A stretch of DNA of 64,000 nt, taken from NCBI GenBank assembly GCA_032622095.1, contig CP136066.1, positions 111,125,319 to 111,189,318 on the forward strand. The letters are read 5' to 3'. The notes beneath the pieces are model-generated. The model was not told where the DNA came from and did not search any database. It saw only the letters and a list, made by a program, of their open reading frames with translations. The DNA comes from Siphonodentalium dalli. Lineage: Eukaryota > Mollusca > Scaphopoda > Gadilida > Siphonodentaliidae. Positions 34,976 through 47,300 of the stretch are shown here, in pieces; positions within the stretch are counted from its first letter, which is position 1, and the number at the start of each line of letters is the position of its first letter. The translations under genes and the position numbers were made by a program.

Positions 34976-35517
34976 ATTTGTGTTATGTACATTTGTCTAT
35001 AATAGTACATAACAGTATACTCTATAATTCAACACCAAAACTCTCATTTATCCGATCATATTAAATTTTTATAGCAATTCAACAGGACCACCAGCAACAT
35101 AGCATATTAGCAGGACCAATTGACCAGGGGTGCAATAGTTCACAAGATAATCAATAGTTAATCAGAATTAAATAATAGCATTAATCCTGACTGTTTGATT
35201 AAATAAGTTATCTCAGGTCATTGTGTGGATACATGTGTTTGGCAATTCTTTGGCATTTTTCCATATCAATTTCTCCTGGGTCACTATGAAAAGGTTCAGC
35301 AATTGGAAAACGTTCCAAAAAACTTTTGTAAATAATCAACCACTACAATAGCGTAATAATTGTCGAGGCCTAAAAATATGTTTGTCTCCGATAACGAAGG
35401 TAGAAATATCTATCTTATAATTTAATCGCAGCATGGTCGAAAACATATCAATTTCATCAAGATATTTCCATAAAATTGGTACACTCCTTGCGATAAACAA
35501 TTATGTTTTGGGCACAA

Positions 35518-37085
35518 CTACCTGTTAATCACACGTCCAGGTGAAGAGAAGCTTCATTTCCATCAGTTTAATTGGTCAGTCAATTGAGGCCAGCAATGCC
35601 AAGGCATTGCTCAAAACATGTGTAGGACTGTTGTCCACATGCACATGTGCTATCTGGAAGAGGGACCGACACCAATTAAGTTTATAGTGAAATTACCTTA
35701 ATGGCTAATTAAGTGATCACAAATTGTTTCAATGTGTACCCATACCATAGTATGGTACACATAGTGTCGACGTCCAGATTGACCTCTCATCATTCATCCA
35801 TCCATGCAAATATGCTTACATTTGGATACTTATGTGGCTATTGATAAGAAAAATGGATAGTTGTGTGTCTAATTTCCGTTACGAGGCTAGCCACGCATGT
35901 AACAGCATTGCGATGAACCCTCAAAAATTATCTATTTGGCCCAATCAGTAAATTTAATTTTTTAGCCACTCAAAAGTTGGAAACAAAAAGTCTGTAGATT
36001 TAGACATCCATAATCTGTCAATAGGAGATGTTCGGACAGTTATGTGGCTAGTCACCCAATCACGGACCTGTCAGTTTCTCCTATTCCACTCCCTAGTTGC
36101 TGTATACAAGTTTTTGAGTTTCATGTTTCGGAACCAAATTTTATATATGAGTTTCTCAGCCCAAAATACAGATCAAGTTCGAATATGAGTTTGACCCGAT
36201 TTCTATTTTTAATTGGGTTATGGTCCTTTTTGACTTATAATTTACCATAATTCAATCACTTTATATCCGATCGGAATCAAAGTTCGTATGTGAGTTTAGC
36301 ATCCTAAAATACAGAATGATTTCAATATGGGTTTGATCTGATGTTTTTTGACAGAATTATGGCCCTATTTTGACTTAGAATTATCCAGAATTGATCGCAT
36401 GGAGCGATAACTCAAACATTTTCAATCTGATCAGAATTTTTTTTTGTATATCAGTTCCTCAGCCCAAAATAGAGATCAAGTTTGAATATGGGTTTGATCC
36501 AATTTCTTTTATGGAGTTATGGTCCTTTTTCGACTTAGAATTTATGCATGCTTCGATAACTCAAACAAATTTTATCCAATCGGAAACAAATTTGGTATGT
36601 GAGTTTATCAGCCAAAAATACAGATTGAGTTTGATTATGGGTTTGATCCGATGTTTTATAACCGAGCTATGACCCTCTTTTGATGTTTTCTGATGATAAC
36701 AGGCTCCCACTATGAGAGATACTAGACAACTTTATCACATAGAGACAAATCTGATTTATTGAAATTAACCTGTCAATCACAAATCCGGGTGAAGAGAAGC
36801 TTCATTTCCATCCATTTAATTGGTCAGTCAATTGAGACCAGCTATGTTGGCATTGCTCAAAAATGGCTAATTAAGTGACTGCCATTTATTTTTATGTGTA
36901 CCCATACCATAGTATGGTACACATAGTGTCGACGTCCAGATTGACCACTCGTCATTCAATCGTTCGTCTGTCTGTCCTTCTGTAGACACCTTATGCATGG
37001 TGCGGAATTAAATTTGGTAAGTCAGTTTCTCAGCCCAAAATACAGATTGACTTACCTGGAGACAAATCTCATTTATTGAAATTAA
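35518..37085 (+). repeat. Duplicated block with internal about 150-bp repeats
   Basis: 35518-35800 and 36768-36990 are copies (GGTGAAGAGAAGCTTCATTT, AATTGGTCAGTCAATTGA, then the CATACCATAGTATGGTACAC hairpin and ATAGTGTCGACGTCCAGATT). Between them lie four diverged units with AGCCCAAAATA.AGAT, GGGTTTGATC.GAT, TTATGG.CC and TTTTGACTTAGAATT. GAGACAAATCT.ATTTATTGA follows the unit arrays at 36744 and 37062, suggesting a tandem duplication of about 1.25 kb. Confidence 0.7.
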
Positions 37086-37089
37086 GCCT

Positions 37090-38110
37090 ATTTAGCTTAT
37101 ATTTGGTATGGAGGGTCCTTGGGTGACTGGGGTTCAAACTTGTTCAAATGGGTCACATATCAGTGGAGCCAGGGACATTACTTTTATTTTTTTTTACATT
37201 GAACTCCTTGCTCAATTTAACCAAAAAAAAATAAATATATAATTTGTTTTTTTAAATTATAATTTTTTATTTTTTTTATTTAATTTATACCAGAAAACTA
37301 TTTTTTTTTATAACAATTTTTAAATAGTTTCGTGGGTATAAATAAATATGAATTGAAGACCCATGTCCGGAAACGCTTCTATCAATTAATATTGATTTTA
37401 TTCCGAATAATTTATTATAAAATGAGATGATTGAGTGGGACACTTTATTGTTCTATTTTTAGAACAGACCATTCAGGTGATGGAATATAGCGATAGAGAT
37501 CATTAGGGTGTTCCCATAGCTATGCTCTGAATGTCAAATGTTCCAGATTGATTGTGTTGTTTTATTACGTAGTTATAAATGATAATGACTAATGAGTTTA
37601 GTTAACGTTATTTGTGACAAAATTACACAATAGAAATTCTGGTCTCTGTTAACAGTGACCACTATTGTTTGCAAGCTAAACAACCACACATTTTTAGACC
37701 TGAAAATATTCGAAATATAATCAATATTAATCGATAGAAGCATTTCTGGACAGGGGACTTCAATTCATAGCTAATATTTTATACCCTGGTAACTACCGGT
37801 ATATGACACATGTTTACAAAGAGATAGACCATCTTTAATTGTTAAGCTAGTAAATCACATGAAGGAATCTATACTATCTGAAGACCACATCAAGCATATA
37901 TAACAATGAAAATGTCAAAAAGATGACTTTAATCATAGTTTTAGAAGGGAAATTTTGGGAACTGCATTCTTGGCAAATATAAAAATTGAGTGGAAATGAA
38001 TAGCTGCTATAAAAAGCACATGAATAGAACTAGTAAAAGGATCGAGTTTGCATTTTAATTGAGTTGAATACTGCTACGTTACTGAAAAGCCCATTTGTAC
38101 ATGTATATAT
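37090..38110. other. Intergenic, very AT-rich, no feature recognised
   Basis: Long T- and A-rich runs at 37180-37330, then plain AT-rich sequence up to the 3' end of the SLC5 gene. No gene, RNA or transposon end was seen. Confidence 0.5.
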
Positions 38111-38115
38111 TATGC

Positions 38116-38121
38116 TTTATT
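38116..38121 (-). promoter_or_regulatory. Candidate polyadenylation signal of the SLC5 gene
   Basis: AATAAA on the - strand, eight bases after the TGA stop codon (38132-38130). If used, the 3' UTR would be extremely short, so the match may be chance. Confidence 0.45.
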
Positions 38122-38129
38122 GTTGATAA

Positions 38130-38347
38130 TCACGCATAAAAACCCATGAAGAAAATGGTCCCAACAACAAGCACAATAGCACCACAATTTACAACAAGTC
38201 GATGACCGCTCGATTCGTGTATATACTCCATCTTTTTCTTCAAAGTTTCCTTCTCTTCTGAACTGAGCTCGGGTCCTTTTCCTACTTTCTCGATACCACA
38301 AATCCAGTTACATGCCATTTTGTAGCATGGTAGATCCTTCTCATCTT
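38130..38347 (-). CDS. SLC5 exon f (C-terminus and stop)
   Basis: Acceptor ATATTTCCAG. Encodes [50 protein letters not shown] and the last helix [22 protein letters not shown] before TGA (38132-38130). The short C-terminal tail after the helix is typical of SGLTs. Confidence 0.92.
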
Positions 38348-41300
38348 CTGGAAATATCAACATACAATTTGGATGGAGCAGACAACACATTGGAGGAACA
38401 AACTATGCTTTTGAACTTTGCATTTTGTGTGAAAATGATAATTTAAAGGTACTCAACCCGATAAAACTCCTCTCAATTACTATTTCAATGGCTTCGGGGG
38501 TCAAAAATATTTGATTCGAGTCGAGGAAGTCACCCATCAAAGCTCAGATTTGTTAGATATCGATTTTAGAAATCCATTATTTTTCATTATCGGGAATACT
38601 ATCTGGCCCAGAACTCATTAAAAATTGCGTTAAAATTACCACTTGATTTTAGAGTTATTCATCCTTGTCTGTTTGAATAGATTTGAGGTACACATCCAGA
38701 GCAGATAACGGCAGTTATTGGTACTCATCTCGAGAACATAACAAATTTGAAAAATCAATATCTAATAACTCTGAGCTTTGTTTGATGGGTTCCTCGACTC
38801 GAATCAAATATTTTTTACCCCCAAAGCCAAAGAAATAGTAATATAGGACCCTCTGATCGGATTGTTGTTGTTGGAATCTGTTGAGATGGGGACCCTCTTT
38901 ACGGGTTGAGTACCTTTAAGTAACTACGTAATATTTTAATAAGTATTCCTTGTATAATAGATTAGCAATGCCAATATCCAAGATCTGAAAGATATTGAAA
39001 CATTGGAAAAGGTGATGTGCTTTTACAAATCAATTGCACCTATTCATTTATATATATGTCTGTCTTTCTTTTTTATCTGACTTTTGTGAATCTGAATTAG
39101 ATACTCACTGTAATCAATATTTTAAAATGATGGAGCTGAAGATCGTAAAAACAATAAAATAAATTAGTTGGAAATATATTGCATATTTTGTACCAAGGGT
39201 TTTAAGCTTGAATATGACAATTTGTTTCAAATCTTCTCACAATTATTTGAAAATGTGAAAATCATTTATGACATTTAATATATCTGAGTTGGAATATCTT
39301 ACCCCGATGATCGCTTTTAAATTCTTCTTCCTCTGCTGTGATGTCTATCCTCTCCTCTGTACTGTATCTGGACCAGAATGTCAGCCGATGTAACTGTTGG
39401 AAGGGTGTTGAAAGAAGTTTAACCATTTCTAAAATCTTTACTAAATGGATTCTCCCATAAAAATTATTTCTATATTTTCGAATATCTATATGTCTGTCTG
39501 TCTTCTGTTCTCTATAGAAATTAACAGGGGACCATTTAGAGGCACACAATGTGTTTAGAAGGGGCATATTTTTTAAGGATGGAGATAATGGTAAAGTTTT
39601 AAAATTTAATTGCTCAAGTCACGGTGGGGAATCACATGCATTCGAGGTTGGTGAGTACCACGCATTAAAAATATGCAAACGCACAAAAAGGGCGGGGAGC
39701 ACTAAAATTGATTAAACTAGATTATTAATTAGATAGTAGTAGACGATTTCAGGTTGTAGGGGGCATAACTGTCAGTGTAGCTTGTGTTAAATGTGACAAT
39801 ACTGGTTTGTTGGTTTAATTATTTTACAAAAAGTAATGTTCACAAAAAAGTGAACAATTTGGATGAGTAACATGACATATCAAATTGGCAGAAGTCACTT
39901 CTCCCTGTTTGGTTATTAGGAAGAAGTGTCCTATTAACAGGAAGAAGTAACTATGGATTAATGTCAATTTACAACCCAACATCACCCTTCTAGGATCCAA
40001 TATAATAAGTATTATGCAACATTTATAAAACCAGTATAATGAGTAAGAACACCATTATAAGATATGTACTTTAAATATGTTGTTGGGACATATGCATACT
40101 GGTATATGAGAAAGACGTCACTTCTCCCTGCGACAATTAGAGAGAAGTGGCACAATTTATGGAGAAGATGTCGCCCTCTGGGCTGCATGGTCCCTGTCAG
40201 TGCTGACCAACTCGGTGTGTTTGGATATAGGAAAATATCCCTATTTCTCTCCCTTGAATTCTATCATCTTTGCTTGCAAGACAATATTTTGAAATTGCTA
40301 CAATAACTTTTTTTCTATGTCAAATATTTCTCAACTCTAACAAAGCTCTCAGATAGAAGCTTATTTACTGACATTCGCTCTGTCATAGTCAGCTTTTGGG
40401 TTGAAAATTCTAGTAAAAATAATGGGTAAAATTGGGCGCTTTGTGTGTGCAAATCAAGGGGCATAACTCATTGAACATTTTTATGAACAAGCCAAATTAC
40501 AGATATTATTTTGTTTACACCTACCATTTCTGTTGAAAATAAAAACTGATTTATGGGGTCTATGCCAAAGATAATGGCTCAGCATATATTTTAAGTAAAC
40601 AGTATCCCCTCCCAAGTTGGCCAAAATTGCTGGAAATTGTGTATTGCTACCCTATATAGAGGCTTCTTCATGATATGATGATCCAATGGTGTGGTTTATT
40701 TTTTCCCAAAATGGCACTGTCAGTCAGGAATGAGGGGGGGGGGGGGGGCACCATATTGCTAAAAAATGTCGTCGACTTAACTAAACTTATTATGCTACGT
40801 ATTTGTATAATGGTATAGTTCAAATATTCCTAAGTGATGCCGTCCCCAAGTCAGAGGTCAAGGGACCATAAAAGTTAGGGATACGGGCTAATCTTTGGCA
40901 TTTAAAAAACAAATTCCCGGGCTACACCAGGTAATCATGCTAGTTCAGTTATATATGTACATATTAGAATAGTCTATTATGCCGCGGATGAAAAGATAAT
41001 ACAAGTACAGAAGGATTCATGGCGGGAAATGTTCAGATAATAAGTTCAACAAGCGGTCTATGGCAGCTTGTTGAACTTATTATCTGAACATTTCATAAGG
41101 GAAATACTCGTCAATGAGTATTTAATAAAGGATTTTGACACTGTAATAATAAGAATTTCCAAAGCAAATTTCCCTCACCAGGCAAATTGAAAATACTTGT
41201 AATTAACCGTTAGGCCTATTCGTCTCATATCGCTGTCACGAAAATCTACAAAGTTTATCCAACACATTATTTTTTGTGTAATGAAAGCATGAATATTCTT

Positions 41301-44300
41301 CAACAGAACTAATCATATGGAAAATTTGCACACCAGACAAAAATTATTAGATGGTGAACTATATCTCTTTTGTTTCTCAATATCTGATGATCAAAAGCTC
41401 CTATAAAGGCCATGAATCTCTACCCTGTCTAACGCCCGTAGAGATCATATTCCACCAGTACAAAACCTTGGAACTATTTGAAGTTATGACAGGGAACATT
41501 ACAAAGTTGACAATATTACGCGGGGAATATATTTCTTAGTTGTTATCTCTTCCTTAATATTGTACTTCACTGTAAGTGAATGTCTCAACTCAAAATTTTC
41601 TCTGACTTTTGTGAGCCGATATCGCAATAAACATCAAATTAATTACCCATTAGATATTCGTAATTGTAAGCGACGCAAAGCAAAATCGCTCACAAATTCA
41701 CTCAATTCGTGATAATTCGAGTTGGGACCTTCACCTACAGTGAAGTACAGTATTAAGGAACAGACAATAACTAAGAAATATATTCCCCGTGTTATTTGTA
41801 CTTTAAAAGGTTCCCTGTCAAAACTTCAAAAAGTTCCAAGGTTTTGTACTGGTGGAATATGTTCCCTTCGGGTGTTCAGAGTAGAGAGTCATGGCATGAT
41901 CTAAGAAATTGTATAAATAGTGGTTTGATTTAATTTGATTTAATATTTAATTTTTTTTTTTAAATATCTGTTTTAATATTTAATATTTTCACTTTTGACC
42001 TGAAATCCGAAAACAATTTAAAGAAATGGACACTCAAAAGACTCACATGGCAATCAGCTATTGGTTCGGTCAATAAGCTGACTGCTGTGGTTACGATGCA
42101 AACGATGCCGAAAAGGAGACATCCAAAATGGAGGTATTGGAAGTCTTTTATGATTGACGGTCTCTCATCCTGGTCTTCTTCTCCACATGGTGGCACGCTG
42201 TACATGTTTTCCCAGATAAATCGAGTCAAACCAACTGCCAAACCAGCCATCAAACCCCAAAACGCTCCCTGCAATACACGATCATCACCTTCTGTATAAA
42301 AGATGAATGGTGTATCTCTTCTAAACATTCGGTATAAATTTGGGACTATAAAATAATAATTTTGAGCCTGAGGGAATATAGGCAACAGTATGGGGCGCCA
42401 TCCCTGCAAATATATATTCGTTTTCGGAGATATCTCCTTGGATCCAAGCAGATATCTGCTCGCATTATGGAGATATCTCCTTGGTTTCAAGGAGATATCT
42501 GCTTGGAATATGGAGATATCTCCTCGGAAATATTTTCAAGGAGATATCTCCTTGAAACCGAGGAGATATCTCCATAATGCGAGCAGATATCTGCTTGGAT
42601 CCAAGCAGATATCTCCTTGGATCCAAGGAGATATCTGCTCGCATTATGGAGATATCTCCTTGAAATATATCGAAGGAGATATCTCCTTGGATCCAAGCAG
42701 ATATCTGCTCGCATTATGGAGATATCTCCTTGAAATATGTTCAAGGAGATATCTCCTTGGATCCAAGCAGATATCTGCTCGGATTATGGAGATATCTGCT
42801 GGAAAAATATTTCAAGGAGATATCTCCATATTCCGAGCATATATCTGCTTGGATGTATTTCGATCATAGTAAGTATATGTACTGAGAAATCATTAATATT
42901 TCATGGCCGCGGTTTTCCAAGGAGATATCTCCATAATCCAAGCAGATATCTGCTTGGAATATTTTCAAGGAGATATCTGCTTGGAATATGGAGATATCTC
43001 CTTGGGTCCAAGGAGATATCTCGTTGCAAACTATTTCAAGGAGATATCTCCATAATCCGAGCAGATATCTGCTTGGATTATGGAGATATCTCCTCGGTTT
43101 CAAGGAGATATCTCGTTGGAAATATTTCAAGCAGATATCTCGTAGTTGCGAGGAGATATCTCCTAGGATCCAAGGAGATATCTCCATAATCCAAGCAGAT
43201 ATCTCCTTGGACCCAAGGAGATATCTCCATAATGGACCATATTCCAAGCAGATAAGGAGATATCTCCGAATTACGAGGAGATATCTCCGAAAACGAATAT
43301 TTGCAGGGATGGCGCCCCATACAACATTATATTCTTTGAACCTGGACAGAAAATGTTGCTATATTTAGAAAATTACATTATTTTTAATTAGCAATTTATC
43401 TCTGAAGACACCTTTAAGTGGAATATATGAAACACTTGATATATCTCTTGTGTATTTTTGGTAATAATAGTTGAAAAACCTGAAAATGAGTTTCATAAAA
43501 AGTTTTTGTAGTTGTTGGATGTTTTTGTAGTTGTTGCTGTCAGGAAAAGCATCCCAAGTGCTAAGGTTGTGTGTTGTTTTCAAACATAACTAATAAGCCC
43601 TTATCAAAGATGCAAAATCAGAATTAATGCTCCCAAAATACTATTTATTTGGCTTAAAATTTGGGTAAAAATATTTGATTTGAGTCGAGGAACCCATCTC
43701 AGAGTGATCAGATATCGATTTGTGAAATCTATTATTTTTCACTACCGGACTTTTTAGCGGCATATGTGCCTGCCTGTCCGAATGATAATTGGGATATTAT
43801 CAAGCAGAAATTGTCAAAATATGAAGCATATCATTCCCAGCTCTGGTTTGGCGACATCTCATCGCAGGATCGATTAGCGGTTTTTTATACCTGAAATTAT
43901 GGTGGGTACCCACACTTGGACGCATATAGTATTTTTGCGAACTGCTCTGCAGACTAGACAAGTTTATGGTTAATTAAACATATATTTTTCTATTGATACA
44001 TGGATTATCCGCCATCTATGACTGGTAATTATGTTTCAAACGAACCACCTAACGTCAAAAAGTGTCTACTATTTATGATAAAATCGGAAATGAGTCAGAA
44101 TTTCTATTAAATTTATCGGGGTGAGAGCTATGGTCGCTATCCCATTGAGGGAACATTCCGCTTTGAGAAATTATGCTTTGAAAAGTGGATATCACCATTT
44201 AACTGGGAGATATATAGCTTCATCTGAGGGAAGATTTGTTCATTTATCAAAACCGCATGGTCTGGTTTGATGATACCCTCGGGTTGGGCGATACCACGTA

Positions 44301-47300
44301 CACGGGGGTGTATATGGTGATGCCTAGTTCGACCTGTAATTCCCCACTATGCGTCATCACAAATGCAACAAAAAAAAACATTTCCACATGTGATCGGTAT
44401 GTAACTTGTCGAATTTCTTGAATTAAACACGAATAATGATTTAGAAATAAGTATATGTATGTATCGGCATGCCAACTCAGTACCACAAGATACCTTACGT
44501 AAAGCCAACGCGAACCGTGACATTGCGTGACTTCTCAAATTATTGTGACGGGTGTCTGTATATTTCCAGTGGATTTTTTTCTTGGCTGACAAAACTTGGA
44601 GGCCAATAAAATTAAACAGATTTTTTAAATCAAAATTTAATAGCATTGAGCTTCGGAAGGTGCCACCCTCGAATCAAAGCAAGCATTTACTATTCATATG
44701 CCGTCTGGGTTCACAAGTTTCGAAGTATCTTTAGAGAGAATATTAATATGGAAGTGTTGAGGGGGCATACAACACCCAGGAAACAAATTTCATAAGGAAA
44801 AAGTAGCTGATGTCCATGACAAGGGGGCGTGTGCAAATTGAACCTCACAGGCTTGGATATTTGGGTCTGGCTCAAGGGGGGGGGGGTGGAAATTTGTAAA
44901 TTCTGAGGTGGACACCCCCAATGGAGACCGTCTAGACACATCCCTGCTGATGTCATTTCATTGTGAATTTAGAGTATAAATTCAAGAGGGATAACCCACC
45001 TTTTCATTTATCCGCTTCCACATAACAGCCAGTATATAAACCGCACAGATCGGCGGTGATAGGAAGCTTACTATAGACTGAAGGTAATGGTTAAGTCCAC
45101 TGGCATGCTGTACAGTGGGAACCCATGCTATGCCAAGACCAACACAAACCAACACACATATCCTAGAAGAACATGATCAATAGCATAATTAATAATTCAA
45201 GGAATGAATGAAAGTTACCAAGTTATGGCTGTGATGAAAAATTCAACAAACTTTGCATCAAGTTGCCACTTCCTAATAGAGCTTCTGGTGCGCGCCGAAA
45301 GGGCCAAAAACATGCGCCATTGGTTGCACGCCGAAAGCGCTAAAATGTGCGGCGTAACATGTTTGGGTTTTCGGCCAGTGCCAAAATGTGCAATATTATC
45401 GCATGTTTACTGTGCATATTTTGCCGCTTCTGGCAATACTTTCGGGGTGCCGAAACATGCGATAATATTACACATTTTGGCGCACGCCGAAAGCGCCAGA
45501 ATGTGCGCCATGCATAAGCGCATGTTTTGGTGATTGTATCAAAATCGCACATTTTGGCGCGCCATTTAATTTATCAAATTTATCAACTGCTAACAGTTAA
45601 CTGTAGGCCTATACATCTTTCTATGGAATACTCATGACATCGTCATAATTAAGGAAGGATCACCCCGGTGCAGGGACATGGCAGCATGGCTGAGGTGTCA
45701 TGATCCTTCCCCGGTGGCCATTCATAAAAACGGCTAGTTAATTTTAAAAGGGTTTCCTGAATTTGGCTGGAGACAGATCTCTATAGATGCTATGATTTTG
45801 CAGTATTCAAATATCAAATTTTTGTGGCCGTGTTCAAGGGGGTACCCCACCCCAAAAAAGAGCCACTAGCCACGTCTCTGGAACGCGGGATGCAGGCCAT
45901 TTTCAGGCGGCACGCGGGATTCATACCCCTCATGACTGTTGCATGACATAGTATCATAATATTTCAAATCGTTGTATATTGTGGTGATTTAATCGGAAAT
46001 AACACGAGGTGGATTTTGTGTCGGATTGCCGGCCTTTTGCCTACATACGGCCGGTACCGACTATACCTGCGCGAAATATTTGCCATCGTGTTGGTACTGG
46101 GTTGCCTGTGCCGGCCGGTACCGACTGACTGTTGGCAATCATCGCGGCATGTCGACTCGGCATCAGCACCGGTCGGAATATACTACCATCACCGTATTCA
46201 GAGACGTGGCGACAGGGGGGGGGGGGGGGGGGGGGGGGGGGGTGTTGGTCAAAATTTTCAACAGTTGGAAATTTCATACCTGCCAAAACATTAGTTGGAA
46301 ATTTCACACCAACAATAGGTTGAAAATGTTCTTGTAGTTTGATTTTCAAACAATTTATCGGGGGGAATTAATTGTTTTTGGACCAATATTTGCATATTTT
46401 CCTATTTTTTGTCAAAATTTTGGAATGAAATTGTCATCAGTTGGAAATTTTCCAACCTTGGGGGGGGGGGGGGGTGACGGGTTGGAAATTTCCAACACTT
46501 GGAAAGCTTGTGTCCTGGTCCCTCCCCCGTGGCCAGTCAAAAACTGCTAGTTAATTTAAGAAAACAATATTGTCATACATTTGGTCAGCATTGTCATTGG
46601 AATTGTCATCAGTTGGAAATTTTCCAACCTAAGTGGGGATGTCAGGTTTGTAATTTCCAACTCTAGGAAGGCTTGATGCTAGTCTAGATGGTAGGATTTT
46701 GCGATTTTCTTGTTCAGATTTCAAAATTTTCGAACACCGGGCCGAACCATGGTCGGTCCGGTGTGTCATTGTCCCCGTTGCAATACAAAACTGCTAATTA
46801 GTTTAACAAAACAATATTTTACTACATTTGGTCAAACTTGTGGACTGAAATGGTCATCAGTTGCAGAATTTTCCAACCTGAGGGGGAGTATTAGGTTTGA
46901 AATTTCCAACACTATAGGAAAACTTCAGTTGAGGCCAGTCCAAATGCTATAGGATTTGCGATTTTCTTGTATAGTTTTCAAAATTTTCTCACACCGGGCG
47001 GAACAACCATGGTCGGCCCGGTGTGTTCTGGTCTCTTGTCCGTAGCCGTGTGCATTGGTCTGGAGTTAGACCACTAGATGTTAGGATTTATGCAATTTTT
47101 CAGGTTAATATATTTGAATGTTTTCATACCGGGAATTTAGAACCATGGATTATGAATATATACGATATTAGGCATGAGAGCAAGTGGGGAGATGCAAATG
47201 TAATTATGCAAAACTTGGTGTTTGGTCCCAATCTGATTCAAGGGGGGGGGGGGGGGGTGCAGTTGGAATTTCCCCAAGTTGGAACACACCCCCAACGGAG

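Noticed and set aside
42388-43322. CRISPR-like array
   Set aside because: The repeats are palindromic and the spacers are themselves repeated and very short; the setting is an animal gene intron. A foldback element explains it better.
42390-43368. ORFs of 80-159 codons on both strands with [12 protein letters not shown]-type repeats
   Set aside because: They translate the GGAGATATCTCC palindromes on both strands equally and carry no independent coding signal.
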